Assembly (NCBI RefSeq): GCF_000424305.1
Contig: NZ_KE384162.1
Span: 614,685-678,684, forward strand
From: Pseudobutyrivibrio ruminis AD2017
GTDB lineage: Bacteria > Bacillota > Clostridia > Lachnospirales > Lachnospiraceae
Reading direction: 5' to 3'
Length of the DNA: 64,000 nucleotides
Shown one piece after another: positions 33,283 through 42,698 of the stretch. The position numbers were made by a program, and so were the translations under genes. The notes under the pieces were generated by a model that made no database searches, was not told where the DNA came from, and worked only from the letters and a program-made list of their open reading frames with translations. How positions within the stretch are numbered: the first letter of the stretch is position 1; each line of letters begins with the position of its first letter.

Positions 33283-35445
33283 TTAGCCCCCACTACTTAC
33301 AGCCACAATAACAACTTCAAAGACTTCATATCCGTGTATAGGATTTTTTCCAATTTTTCTAATAAACAAATTCATTGTTAAGCCTTCTATCTTCAGGTTC
33401 TCAACAATTTCCCATTTATTTATTTTATTACATGTTTTTATTACATCCAAAAATCCCTTTTCAGGCGGACGTTTTTGTTTGATTAATTCATGCCCCAAAT
33501 CAATCTCATCTAGATAGTTAACTTTCAGCATAAACTCAGCAAAGGTTCTGTTGTACCGCACTATATAAACATCTTCACCTCTAAATTCAAGCACACCTGT
33601 AGGAAGCTGTCCAAAGAATTCATCGGCTTTCCAATTGTAATCCTCGTTGACAAGTGGTTCTACTAAATTAGCCCTACTTATAGCTTCGTAATAGTCATTT
33701 TCGTTATAATCTTCAATTCTATTACCAACCTTAGCATTACAAATAACATACCATTCTGCAAGAGATATTGGCTTTGAAAAGAAAAAGCCTTGCATCTTAC
33801 TACAGCCAACTTCTCTTAAGAATTTCACCTGCTCTATAGTCTCAACACCCTCAACAACTGTATCTAGTCCAAGCTTGGTAGTCATCTGAATTAACTCACG
33901 CAAAATGATATGATTCTTCTTTGACATATCAAATTCACGCATGAATTTCATGTCAAATTTAATCAAATCAAAATCAAACTTCTGTAAGGTATTAAGTGAT
34001 GAATATCCACTTCCAAAATCATCCATCCACACCTTAAAGCCTGCTTCATGAAATCTGCGAATCTGAGTGGCAACAAAATCACTATCAAGGCTTGATACAC
34101 TTTCTGTTATTTCAATGGTAATCATGTCAGGTGTAATGGTTGATGCCTTCACCCTCTTATCTATTTCTTCTACAATATCGCAAAGCTCAAAATCGTATTT
34201 TGATAGATTAATAGAAACCGGAACAATAGGTAAATTCCTTTCAGTCACTTCCTCTAAATCCCTTAATACGCAATCAAGGATATATAAATCAAGCTTATGT
34301 ATAAGCTTTGAATCCTCTAATACATAGATAAAATGGTTTGGAGGTATTAATCCTCTGGTAGGGTCTATCCATCTGGCAAGAGCCTCTTCGTCGCACACTA
34401 ATCCATTAACAGATCTTATCAGCTGTTGATAGTATGGCTGAATCCACCCCTCTTCCATTGCCTTTTCAAAATTATTAATTACATATTCAAAGTGAGTTGC
34501 TGCAGCATGAGTATTTTCATCATAATAGGCGAACTTAGAAACATAAGCCCCCTTTTCCTTATCGCTGACAATCTTTGCCCTATCACACGCACTAGAAGCT
34601 GTAACATCTTCAAACTCCATGGAATATATGCCCACATGTACTGGCAATGTTTTACCTTCATTGGCAAACTTAATATCTTCAAAAATTTCATGAAGAACAT
34701 CTTCAATGCCTTCCATTTCTGTAAAAACTGCAAAATGGTCCTGTCCCATTCTTCCACAGTTTTCATTTGGAAAATACTTCTTTAAAATAATGGCAAAGGC
34801 AACAAGAAGATTATCACCTTCTTTAAGACCATATTTTTCATTAAAGAATTTCATACCTGTAAGGTCAAAAAATACTATACCAGGGGTACATCCCTTTTTA
34901 TAAATAGCCTCTTTTCCAGCATCTGCAAGAGTCAGGAAATATGACATATTTGGTAATCCTGTTAAGGTATCGTAGAAATTATCTCTGATAAGACTTTCCT
35001 TTGTCATTAGCTCCTTGTAGTTAGAAGCTAAGCTTTCAACTAAAGGATTGTTGACATCCGCCCCCATTCCTTCAACCATGTATATTGTGGTGGAAAGCAT
35101 AGTACCATTTTCAGTAAAGAAATGATTACCATGGGAATGCAGTATAACATATTCTCCTAACAAATGAGACATTGTTCTATAGACACAGTCAAAATTGTCC
35201 CCACCAGAAGCAAACTTCAAGGCCGCATCTGCAACCCTTGCCTTATCATCTGGATGAGTGTCACGATACATATCATTATCAAGATTATCAATAACATCTT
35301 CTCTGCTCATACCCATAAGATTGCACATACCATCTGTCACAAGAAGTGTCACAACTCTCTTGTCAATAAATTGATATATAGCCATTGGAATATTTAATTT
35401 TTCCAATATAGATCTTTCATTATCGTTAAATTCGTATCTGACCAT
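33283..35445 (-). CDS. PAS-GGDEF(degenerate)-EAL-PAS signalling protein, probable c-di-GMP phosphodiesterase
   Basis: 720 residues with no membrane segment. The N-terminal PAS-like domain covers residues about 10-125. The GGDEF domain, about 160-315, has its signature reduced to 'RMGQDHFAVF', so cyclase activity is unlikely. The EAL domain, about 325-585, keeps 'EEALARW', 'SINLS', 'IEITES', 'WMDDFGSGYSSL', 'IKFDM' and 'VEGVET', the residues needed for c-di-GMP hydrolysis. A second PAS-like domain follows ('PTGVLEFRGEDVYIVRYN'). The degenerate GGDEF may sense GTP. It ends next to the cob promoter but is a separate unit. Confidence 0.88.
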   Translation of the reverse strand: MVRYEFNDNERSILEKLNIPMAIYQFIDKRVVTLLVTDGMCNLMGMSREDVIDNLDNDMYRDTHPDDKARVADAALKFASGGDNFDCVYRTMSHLLGEYVILHSHGNHFFTENGTMLSTTIYMVEGMGADVNNPLVESLASNYKELMTKESLIRDNFYDTLTGLPNMSYFLTLADAGKEAIYKKGCTPGIVFFDLTGMKFFNEKYGLKEGDNLLVAFAIILKKYFPNENCGRMGQDHFAVFTEMEGIEDVLHEIFEDIKFANEGKTLPVHVGIYSMEFEDVTASSACDRAKIVSDKEKGAYVSKFAYYDENTHAAATHFEYVINNFEKAMEEGWIQPYYQQLIRSVNGLVCDEEALARWIDPTRGLIPPNHFIYVLEDSKLIHKLDLYILDCVLRDLEEVTERNLPIVPVSINLSKYDFELCDIVEEIDKRVKASTITPDMITIEITESVSSLDSDFVATQIRRFHEAGFKVWMDDFGSGYSSLNTLQKFDFDLIKFDMKFMREFDMSKKNHIILRELIQMTTKLGLDTVVEGVETIEQVKFLREVGCSKMQGFFFSKPISLAEWYVICNAKVGNRIEDYNENDYYEAISRANLVEPLVNEDYNWKADEFFGQLPTGVLEFRGEDVYIVRYNRTFAEFMLKVNYLDEIDLGHELIKQKRPPEKGFLDVIKTCNKINKWEIVENLKIEGLTMNLFIRKIGKNPIHGYEVFEVVIVAVSSGG

Positions 35446-35557
35446 ATTTTCATCCTCCGTGAATGTTTTCAGGTCACCTAATGATGCGTCTATTTAACTA
35501 TAATCAAAACCTATGAATTTTCTGTTAAAACCAAGGCTAATTTATTACAATAGGTAA

Positions 35558-38125
35558 CTATTTTATATTATATTCTTCTCTTAACTGATTAGCTTTTCTT
35601 TCAACCTCTTCTATGAACTCTCTAGATGACAGCAGTCTTGCTCCTGCACCTCTTATGATAACCTGCTCCAAACCATCTGACGTAACTACTGTGATGTCAT
35701 ATTTTTTACCATGCTCATGAGTGAAACGCTCTATATAAGCATCAGCAGTTTGGGCCTCTGCTGTAAACACCTGATGGATGTTTAAATAATCCGATGTAGA
35801 CACCTCATGCCCCTTCACCTTGTAGGCATCAAAAACAGCAATAACCTGATAGTCAGTCATGGCTTTGTAGTTACTAAGGATATCTAAAAGCTTGCCTCTG
35901 GCACCATCCAAATTAACATCTAAAACTGCCTTAAGCTCTGGCCAGGCATATATAAGATTGTACCCATCAACAAGCAGATATTTTTCCTTTGCCTTTATCT
36001 CCTTTGGAGCTTTGTAAACATAATCTGAATCCACTCTTCTTGGTCTGGAAGATTCACCATAGTGCCACCCTTTTTTGGGATTCTTACCATGATTACTGTG
36101 GGTAGCCTGTCTTAGAATATTATCGATTTCATCTGGGTCTAGCCACTCGTCTACTCCGTGGTTCATTCTTTTCATGTTAATAGGAGTATCATCTATTTCT
36201 TCATCTACCTTGTTTTCCAAGCATGGCACGTGACACTTTTCCTTTACCTGATTCCAAGGCACTATAACACCTGCACCATGTGAACAAAAAACTGAATCTG
36301 CTGGATTATCAATATCTGCCTCTGGATTATATCCCACAGCATCTATTACATCCTGAGGATTCTTGCAAATATCATAGTGTGCGTGACTTAAAGAGAGCTG
36401 TCCCATTCCCTTTGTAAAGGTTACAAGGGTAGCCTGATAATTTCTGATTCCTAAAGCTGGAGCAATACCTGTGATTCTAGATTCAATTCCTAAATCCTCT
36501 GGCACCTCAAAGCTTCCACCCATGTTTTCTATATCAGTCATAACTCTGCCAATCTGATTAGAAGGAAGTGTAATTTCAAAATCAAAATATGGCTCTAATA
36601 TTTCAGTGCCAGCCTCCATTAAGCCTTGTCTTATAGCTCGATATGTGGCCTCTCTAAAATCCCCACCTTCAGTATGTTTAATATGGGCTCTACCGCCAAC
36701 AATAGTAAATTTCACATCAGTTATTGGTGCTCCAATGGCTGTACCTACATGTTCCCTTTCAAGGATATGGGTCGTGATAAGTCTTTGCCAGTTAAGAGCT
36801 AGCTCATCTGTTGAAACATTACTTTCAACTTCTATTCCGCTACCAGTAGGAAGTGGTTCCATAAGAATATGTGCTTCTGCGTAATGACGAAGTGGTTCAA
36901 AATGTCCTACTCCCTCTACTGGCTCTTTAATAGTCTCTTTATATAAAACTCCTGCCTCTGTAAACTTCGCCTTTATTCCAAGCTCGGTTTCGATTCTGTT
37001 AAGCAGGATTTCTGTCTGTACCTCTCCCATCAGATTAAAGGTAATCTCTTCTAAGCTTTCATTCCATTTTACATTTAAGGATGCATCCTCATCGTTAAAT
37101 GCCATTAGCTTTGGGTATGCTAACCTCGGGATAGTATCATCCAAAAATTCCAGCTTATATTTAAGTACAGGTGTAATGGTAAGCTCTGGTCTGTTTTCTA
37201 CCACACCAAATCCTTCACCTGCAAATGTATTCTTAGGTCCAACAAAGGCTACTACATCACCGGCTTTTGCCTCGTCCACCTGAGTAAATTTATTACCAGA
37301 ATATATTCTAATCTGGTCGATTTTCTCACCATTTGGAAGAAGGCCCTTTACCTTCATAGAACCTGCCGTAAGCTTTGTAAAGGTAAGACGGGAATCTCTT
37401 CCTAAGCTTTCAATTTTGTACACCTTTGCGCCAAAATCAGCATTTTTAAGTGCGCTGTTTTCATTGCTGTAGTACTCACTGATGCCCTTCATAAATGAAA
37501 GCAGCTCATCTACATTTTCATTTTTTAAAGCCGAGCCTGTAATAACAGGAAACAGCTTTCTGTTTAGAACCATATCGTATATACGATAATTAGAAAGGCA
37601 ATCCTTATCCAGATATTCTTCCATGGCAGCTTCATCCTCCATGGCGATATCCTCTTGATTTGAAAGCAAATGACATGCTCGTGAAAGCTTTTCCTTTAAA
37701 TCATTTATGACAAATTCCTGGTTAAACCCAGTCATATCTGCCTTGTTAATAAAGATGACTGTTGGAACATTATTCTTTTCAAGTAAAGAAAACAGTGTCT
37801 TCGTGTGAGCCTGCACCCCATCTGTTCCACTGATAAGAAGAATTGCAAAATCAAGAGCCCAAATAGCTCTTTCTGTTTCTGTTGCAAAGTCCACATGTCC
37901 TGGAGTATCAAGTAATGTAAGCTTCTGGCCCATGTATTCAAATACAGCCGGTTTTGAAAAGATTGTAATTCCCCTATTCTTTTCCTGCTCATCTGTATCT
38001 AAAAAGGCGGACCCCTTGTCTACTCGACCAAGGTCCGCCAAAACTCCAGCGTTATATAAAATTGCTTCTGATAGTGTAGTCTTGCCTGCATCTACGTGGG
38101 CAAGAATTCCCCATGCCTCATCCAT
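35558..38125 (-). CDS. TetM-like ribosomal translation GTPase fused to a Rae1-like NYN ribonuclease domain
   Basis: 855 residues. Residues 1 to about 640 follow the EF-G/TetM family: P-loop 'AHVDAGKTT' (10-19), 'RGITIFSKP', 'LDTPGHVDF', 'FINKADMTGF', then domains II-V with 'SNQIGRVMTDIENMGG'. Residues 716-855 are an NYN domain closest in pattern to Bacillus Rae1/YacP: 'LLVDGYNLIYAWPEL', 'AVFDAYK', 'AEAQTADAYIE', 'VVTSDGLEQ'. The acidic residues Asp720, Asp766, Asp795 and Asp817 are all kept. Rae1 cuts mRNA in the ribosomal A site and TetM-type GTPases act at the same place, so a ribosome-clearing factor is a reasonable inference. ATG overlaps the upstream stop as TAATG. Confidence 0.9.
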   Translation of the reverse strand: MDEAWGILAHVDAGKTTLSEAILYNAGVLADLGRVDKGSAFLDTDEQEKNRGITIFSKPAVFEYMGQKLTLLDTPGHVDFATETERAIWALDFAILLISGTDGVQAHTKTLFSLLEKNNVPTVIFINKADMTGFNQEFVINDLKEKLSRACHLLSNQEDIAMEDEAAMEEYLDKDCLSNYRIYDMVLNRKLFPVITGSALKNENVDELLSFMKGISEYYSNENSALKNADFGAKVYKIESLGRDSRLTFTKLTAGSMKVKGLLPNGEKIDQIRIYSGNKFTQVDEAKAGDVVAFVGPKNTFAGEGFGVVENRPELTITPVLKYKLEFLDDTIPRLAYPKLMAFNDEDASLNVKWNESLEEITFNLMGEVQTEILLNRIETELGIKAKFTEAGVLYKETIKEPVEGVGHFEPLRHYAEAHILMEPLPTGSGIEVESNVSTDELALNWQRLITTHILEREHVGTAIGAPITDVKFTIVGGRAHIKHTEGGDFREATYRAIRQGLMEAGTEILEPYFDFEITLPSNQIGRVMTDIENMGGSFEVPEDLGIESRITGIAPALGIRNYQATLVTFTKGMGQLSLSHAHYDICKNPQDVIDAVGYNPEADIDNPADSVFCSHGAGVIVPWNQVKEKCHVPCLENKVDEEIDDTPINMKRMNHGVDEWLDPDEIDNILRQATHSNHGKNPKKGWHYGESSRPRRVDSDYVYKAPKEIKAKEKYLLVDGYNLIYAWPELKAVLDVNLDGARGKLLDILSNYKAMTDYQVIAVFDAYKVKGHEVSTSDYLNIHQVFTAEAQTADAYIERFTHEHGKKYDITVVTSDGLEQVIIRGAGARLLSSREFIEEVERKANQLREEYNIK

Positions 38126-38991
38126 TAATTGTATCCTCTAAAGCCTTTTCCTATAATTTCGCTACTGTTTGTAATCGCAATAAATGCTCCAGGCTGATTG
38201 CGTCTGATGTAATTCTTAAGCTCTACTGCCTGCTGACGCTTAAGGATTGTAAGGATAACAGTCTTTTCTGTGTGACCGTATGCTCCCTCAGCCTTATAAA
38301 CTGTTGCACCCTTTCCTAAATCATTCATGATGAAATTTACGATTGGTTCAGGATTAGAGCAAATAATTGTAAAGTATTTTGCAAGGTTGATATTCTCGAT
38401 AGTCTCATCAACAACAAGTGACTTTGCAAGAAGTCCAACAAGAGAGAACAAACCTGTTTCTACATTAAATACAAGACATGCCAAAACTACGATCATAACA
38501 TCTGACATGAAAAGTGCTGTACCAATATCTACCTTTGTATATTTCTTAAGAATCATGGCAACAATATCTGTACCACCACTAGATGCACCAAGGTTGAAGA
38601 AAACAGCCGATGCAAATGCAGGAAGTGCTATAGCAAACATAAGCTCAAGCACTGGCTGGCTGGTAAGTGGTCCATCCATAGGTGCAATTTTTTCAAGAAT
38701 ACTAGGTCCAAAAGATACTAAAAGTGTAATATAGGTAGTCTTAATTCCAAAGGATTTACCTAAGGTGATAAAGCCTAAAACTAACAAAACAATATTGATA
38801 ACAAGGTTGATATAACCTGGTGTACTTGGCAGAAGCTGAGCAAGCACAATAGAAAGACCGCTGACGCCACCAAATGAAAAATGATTTGGGAACTTAAAAA
38901 AGTATATTCCAATAACCATTACAGCTGATGCAATGGTAAACATAATATACTCGTAAATATCTTGTTTGTATCTGTAAATCTTATGAATCAT
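38125..38991 (-). CDS. YitT family membrane protein (DUF161-DUF2179)
   Basis: 288 residues: five hydrophobic segments in the first about 180 residues ('FSFGGVSGLSIVLAQLL' and 'GASSGGTDIVAMILKKYT' are the family signature), then a cytoplasmic DUF2179 domain ('YTIICSNPEPIVNFIMNDLGKG' region, 'GPYGHTEK'-like 'GAYGHTEKTVILTIL'). Function of the family is unknown. It overlaps the methyltransferase gene by 11 bases and the GTPase gene by 1 base, so the three are co-translated. Confidence 0.9.
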   Translation of the reverse strand: MIHKIYRYKQDIYEYIMFTIASAVMVIGIYFFKFPNHFSFGGVSGLSIVLAQLLPSTPGYINLVINIVLLVLGFITLGKSFGIKTTYITLLVSFGPSILEKIAPMDGPLTSQPVLELMFAIALPAFASAVFFNLGASSGGTDIVAMILKKYTKVDIGTALFMSDVMIVVLACLVFNVETGLFSLVGLLAKSLVVDETIENINLAKYFTIICSNPEPIVNFIMNDLGKGATVYKAEGAYGHTEKTVILTILKRQQAVELKNYIRRNQPGAFIAITNSSEIIGKGFRGYN

Positions 38992-40303
38992 ATCGTCTAA
39001 GTCCCTTCGGGTAATGATTTTTAATTTGTCCTTTGACAGCCTTACCCCATCCTATAGAGTAGCCATCCACAGTAATAAGTGTCCAGCCGTCATTAAGGCC
39101 TTCTATTCTTAAGGATTGTCCCAAAAGATAATCCTTAATTTCTGTACTATCAGCAGAGAAATCCACTGAATTACATACCTCATCAGCCTTAAGTGCTAAA
39201 GCCAAGGCATGGCTTGGTTCGAATCTGTTCTTCTTAAGAGTTCCTAAGAACAGGCCTCCTCTAAGTACATGAAGTCCACTGAAATCAGGACATTCATCAG
39301 GTAGCCTGTAAAGCAGGTCGTTAATAAGAAGCAGATTGTTCTTCCATTCCTTTGGCTCCTTTAATGCCTCCTTTATGAAGGCATAATAATCCACTAACAT
39401 TTTATCACTAGGACGCTTAATATCATAGTAATTTCTATCACTGTCAAATGTGCCGTCCTTTTCCAAAAGACATGCATAGTGTCCTTCACCCTTGTCCTTA
39501 TGTGGCCAAAGCCTACGCTCCTCTACCACCTTCATATCTGGGTGTCTTTCTACAAACGCTGCTACTGCCTCTTCATCCTCCGCCTTTGCAAAGGTACAGG
39601 TGCTGTAGCACATTCTGCCACCAGGCACTAGCATTTCGTATGCTCTATCTAAAATCTCTGCCTGACGGTCGACACACATCTGAACTGAATCAAGAGACCA
39701 TTCATTACATGCGTCATGATTCTTTCTAAACATACCTTCACCAGAGCATGGTGCATCCACCATAATCTTGTCAAAGTATTCTATAAACTTTTCAGCAAGC
39801 TTATCAGGATATTCTGATGTTACGATACAGTTTCTGATTCCAAGACGCTCTACATTTTCAGAAAGAATCTTGGCTCTGTTTTTCATAGGCTCATTTGAAA
39901 CAAGAATGCCTTCGCCATTTAGATAGCCTGCTATCTGGGTGGATTTACCACCAGGTGCAGCACACAGGTCAAGGCAAATATCACCTGGCTTTGGAGAAAG
40001 CATTTCTACTGGAAGCTGTGCTGATGCATCCTGAATATAATATACTCCAGCAGCATGATATGGATGGATTCCGGGACGACTTTTTTCATCATCATAATAG
40101 TAGCCATTAGGACTCCACTTAACCTGCTCTTCAAGCATTGAAGCTATATTTTCTTTTGCCTTTTCGTCTGATTTTATAGGATTAAATCTAAGTGCTGATA
40201 TTTTGCTTTCCTCGAAGGAACGCAAAAACGCATGGAAGTCAGGACCTAAGTCCTGCTCCATGCGATTAATAAAATCAATTGGTAAAAATGAATTATCAAC
40301 CAT
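38981..40303 (-). CDS. rsmF: RsmF/YebU-type rRNA m5C methyltransferase
   Basis: 440 residues of the NOL1/NOP2/Sun family. SAM motif 'CLDLCAAPGGKSTQIAG', motif IV 'VDAPCSGEGMFRK' and motif VI 'CYSTCTFAKAEDE' hold the two active-site cysteines. The C-terminal part ('GGLFLGTLKKNRFEPSHALALA') has the extra RNA-binding domain of RsmF rather than RsmB. The substrate is probably a 16S rRNA cytosine, which is inference from the family. Start ATG overlaps the argS stop as TAATG, with GGAG 8 bases before it. Confidence 0.9.
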   Translation of the reverse strand: MVDNSFLPIDFINRMEQDLGPDFHAFLRSFEESKISALRFNPIKSDEKAKENIASMLEEQVKWSPNGYYYDDEKSRPGIHPYHAAGVYYIQDASAQLPVEMLSPKPGDICLDLCAAPGGKSTQIAGYLNGEGILVSNEPMKNRAKILSENVERLGIRNCIVTSEYPDKLAEKFIEYFDKIMVDAPCSGEGMFRKNHDACNEWSLDSVQMCVDRQAEILDRAYEMLVPGGRMCYSTCTFAKAEDEEAVAAFVERHPDMKVVEERRLWPHKDKGEGHYACLLEKDGTFDSDRNYYDIKRPSDKMLVDYYAFIKEALKEPKEWKNNLLLINDLLYRLPDECPDFSGLHVLRGGLFLGTLKKNRFEPSHALALALKADEVCNSVDFSADSTEIKDYLLGQSLRIEGLNDGWTLITVDGYSIGWGKAVKGQIKNHYPKGLRRYDS

Positions 40304-42063
40304 TACATACGCTCCGGTGCATTAAAGCCAAGTAAGTCGATAGACTTTTCAAGTACGCTACGTGTAAGAACAAGAAGCTTTAAGTAGCTTGCCTTTGTAG
40401 CTTCGTCTTCCTCAGCTAAAATCTTTGTGTCATGATAGAATCTATTAAATGCGTTTGCTAAATCATAAATATATGCGCAAATCTTGTGAGGTGCCATATC
40501 CTCGTAAGCTGATGTAAGAGCTGCCATAAACTTAGTAAGTTCAAGCTGTAATCCACGTTCTGAATCAGAATGAGCTGGAAGGATAGCTCCTTCAATGCTT
40601 TCTACTCCTGCCTTAGCAAGAATTGACTTACATCTTACGATTGTGTAAAGGATGTATGGACCTGTGTTACCTTCTGCAGATGTGAATCTGTCGATATCGA
40701 AGATATAATCCTTTGAAGCCTGGTTTGATAAATCACCATATTTAACTGCTGAAAGACCAACAATCTTAGCTGTCTTTAAGGCATCCTCGTCATTCATAGT
40801 GCCGTTTTCTTTAATCTTCTCAAGCATCTTATCCTCTACTTCCTGAAGAAGATACTCAAGACGCATAACGCCACCCTGACGTGTCTTGAATGGCTTGCCA
40901 TCCTTTCCATTCATAGTACCAAAGCCTACGAAGTAAAGGTTCTTGTCAGCTGGAACGATGCCAGTCTTTTTAGCGCAACGGAATACCTGTGTAAAGTAAA
41001 GCTCTTGACGCTTATCTACAACATAGATGATTGAATCTGGGTTGTAGTCCTTCATACGCCAAACCATTGTAGCAAGGTCTGTTGTATTGTAAAGTGAAGC
41101 ACCATCAGATTTAAGAATCATACATGGTGGAACTTCCTTTGTATCTGTGTCTTCCTTAACATCAACAACTAAAGCACCCTCTGAAATGTAAGCAAAGCCG
41201 TCGTCCTTCATCTTCTGAACCATATCAGGGATGTAAGGCTGTGCATCACTTTCACCCTTCCAAAGATCAAATGTAACATCAAGCTTTTCGTAGTTTCTCT
41301 TAAGGTCTGTAACTGATACATTAAGAATATGTGAAAGAAGTGCCTGATAGCCCTTTCTTCCGTGCTGAAGCTCGTAAGTAGCTGTCATAGCAGCTTCCTT
41401 ATAAGCAGGATCTTCCTTTGACTTTCCAGAAGCACAAGGATAAATCTCCTCAAGCTCTGAAATAGTAAATGGTGGCTCTGTTGGGTATTCTCCATCATAA
41501 GCTTCATCAAAATAGCAAAGCTCTGGCTTTCTGAGCTTTAATTCTGTAATGATAAGACCCATCTGAAGACCCCAGTCTCCAAGATGAACATCACCGATGA
41601 CCTCGTCGCCCATAAAACGAGCTGTACGCTTAATAGACTCACCGATGATAGCAGAACGAAGATGGCCAACGTGAAGTGGCTTAGCAACATTAGGTCCGCC
41701 GTAATCAATCATGACCTTCTTAGGTTTGGCAACCTTATCTACACCAAAACGCTCTGTGTCAGCTGCCATGTTTGAAACGAATTCAGATATAAATTCATCT
41801 GAAAGGTTCATATTGATAAAGCCTGGAGGACATGCCTCGCACTTTGAAAACATTGCATTGTCTGCAAGCTTCTCTACTACTTCATTTGCAATAGCAATAG
41901 GGGCTTTTTTGTATTCTTTTGCTGCTGCCATAGCGCCATTGCACTGGAACTGGCATAAATCAGGTCTGTTTGAGAGTGTAACCATTGCATATTTTTCATC
42001 ATAACCTGCAGCTGTAAAGCCCTTAATAACCTCTTCCTTAATCTGCTGAAGAATTTCTTTCAT
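40303..42063 (-). CDS. argS: Arginyl-tRNA synthetase
   Basis: Charges tRNA-Arg. Class I signatures are 'GGPNVAKPLHVGHLRSAIIG' (HIGH-like HVGH) and 'MNGKDGKPFKTRQGG' (KMSKS equivalent, which is often degenerate in ArgRS). It has an N-terminal additional domain and a C-terminal anticodon-binding domain ending in 'LLGFNAPERM'. The frame is open to 42129, but the ATG at 42063 has GGAGG 5 bases upstream and gives the usual 'MKEILQQIKEEV' start (586 residues). 13 bases separate it from queT. Confidence 0.95.
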   Translation of the reverse strand: MKEILQQIKEEVIKGFTAAGYDEKYAMVTLSNRPDLCQFQCNGAMAAAKEYKKAPIAIANEVVEKLADNAMFSKCEACPPGFINMNLSDEFISEFVSNMAADTERFGVDKVAKPKKVMIDYGGPNVAKPLHVGHLRSAIIGESIKRTARFMGDEVIGDVHLGDWGLQMGLIITELKLRKPELCYFDEAYDGEYPTEPPFTISELEEIYPCASGKSKEDPAYKEAAMTATYELQHGRKGYQALLSHILNVSVTDLKRNYEKLDVTFDLWKGESDAQPYIPDMVQKMKDDGFAYISEGALVVDVKEDTDTKEVPPCMILKSDGASLYNTTDLATMVWRMKDYNPDSIIYVVDKRQELYFTQVFRCAKKTGIVPADKNLYFVGFGTMNGKDGKPFKTRQGGVMRLEYLLQEVEDKMLEKIKENGTMNDEDALKTAKIVGLSAVKYGDLSNQASKDYIFDIDRFTSAEGNTGPYILYTIVRCKSILAKAGVESIEGAILPAHSDSERGLQLELTKFMAALTSAYEDMAPHKICAYIYDLANAFNRFYHDTKILAEEDEATKASYLKLLVLTRSVLEKSIDLLGFNAPERM

Positions 42064-42076
42064 CTTGTCCTCCGAA

Positions 42077-42580
42077 TTAATTGATTTCCTTTTGTGTATT
42101 TCTGAATATGAAATATCTCTGTGGCCCAATAACTGCCTTAAGAATCATACCGAGAATACAAACACTGATAATCTCTCCTACGCATACTGTTACAACTAAG
42201 AACCAATATGCATCGGGAATTCCATAAGCGAATCTAAGTACTAATGGAATTATAACACCATTTGCGATAACTGGTGGTAATGTAAATAAAAATTTAGTCT
42301 TTCTAAGGTAATATGTACCGATTGCACCAAGTAATGTAGCAAGACTTCCAAAAACGATATCATAGATAGCACATCCTGTAATGATGTTAGAAAGTACACA
42401 ACCTACGAATAGTCCAGGAATTGCTGCTGGTGTAAAAATAGGTAAAATGCAAAGAGCCTCCGATATACGAATCTGAATTGCACCATTTGCAAGACCGAAT
42501 GCATTGATAAATACTGTCAATACAACATAGATGGCTGCGATCATCGCACCCTGACATAATAATAATACTTTTTTATTCAT
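42077..42580 (-). CDS. queT: QueT, substrate-binding (S) component of an ECF queuosine-precursor transporter
   Basis: 167 residues with about five membrane helices and the QueT/COG4708 pattern 'INAFGLANGAIQIRISEALCILP'. It would take up preQ1 or a related base together with a shared ECF energy module that is not in the window. The preQ1-I riboswitch directly in front of it supports the assignment. It leads a unit continuing into argS, rsmF, yitT and the GTPase fusion, so several tRNA/ribosome genes are grouped behind the riboswitch. Confidence 0.93.
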   Translation of the reverse strand: MNKKVLLLCQGAMIAAIYVVLTVFINAFGLANGAIQIRISEALCILPIFTPAAIPGLFVGCVLSNIITGCAIYDIVFGSLATLLGAIGTYYLRKTKFLFTLPPVIANGVIIPLVLRFAYGIPDAYWFLVVTVCVGEIISVCILGMILKAVIGPQRYFIFRNTQKEIN

Positions 42581-42591
42581 TTTTATACATC

Positions 42592-42632
42592 TCCTAGTTT
42601 TGATTTAAGTGAGGATGGTTACGAACTCACGG
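42592..42632 (-). promoter_or_regulatory. preQ1-I riboswitch
   Basis: On the minus strand GTGAG/CTCAC form the P1 stem around the loop TTCGTAACCATC, followed by the A-rich tail AAATCAAAACTA, which folds back into the loop in this class. The tail runs directly into GGAG, the queT ribosome site, so control of translation start is likely. About 37 bases, matching the minimal type. Confidence 0.88.
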
Positions 42633-42634
42633 TG

Positions 42635-42663
42635 TTGAATTATAGCACAAAAATGGCTATTAT
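42635..42663 (+). promoter_or_regulatory. Thioesterase promoter
   Basis: TTGAAT (42635-42640), 17 bases, TATTAT (42658-42663), 36 bases before the ATG. Confidence 0.65.
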
Positions 42664-42667
42664 ACAA
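42639..42667 (-). promoter_or_regulatory. queT promoter
   Basis: TTGTAT (42662-42667), 17 bases, TATAAT (42639-42644). It overlaps the divergent thioesterase promoter so that each -10 shares bases with the other's -35. Confidence 0.75.
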
Positions 42668-42698
42668 ACCATAGAACATACGAAAAGAGGAGAAACTA

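Noticed and set aside
34479..34766. Open frame overlapping the EAL gene
   Set aside because: An out-of-frame shadow of the conserved GGDEF region with no start signals.
35558..38125. Tetracycline-resistance gene (tetM/tetW)
   Set aside because: The GTPase part is TetM-like, but the protein is about 215 residues longer, carries a nuclease domain and is embedded in a housekeeping cluster. Resistance cannot be claimed.
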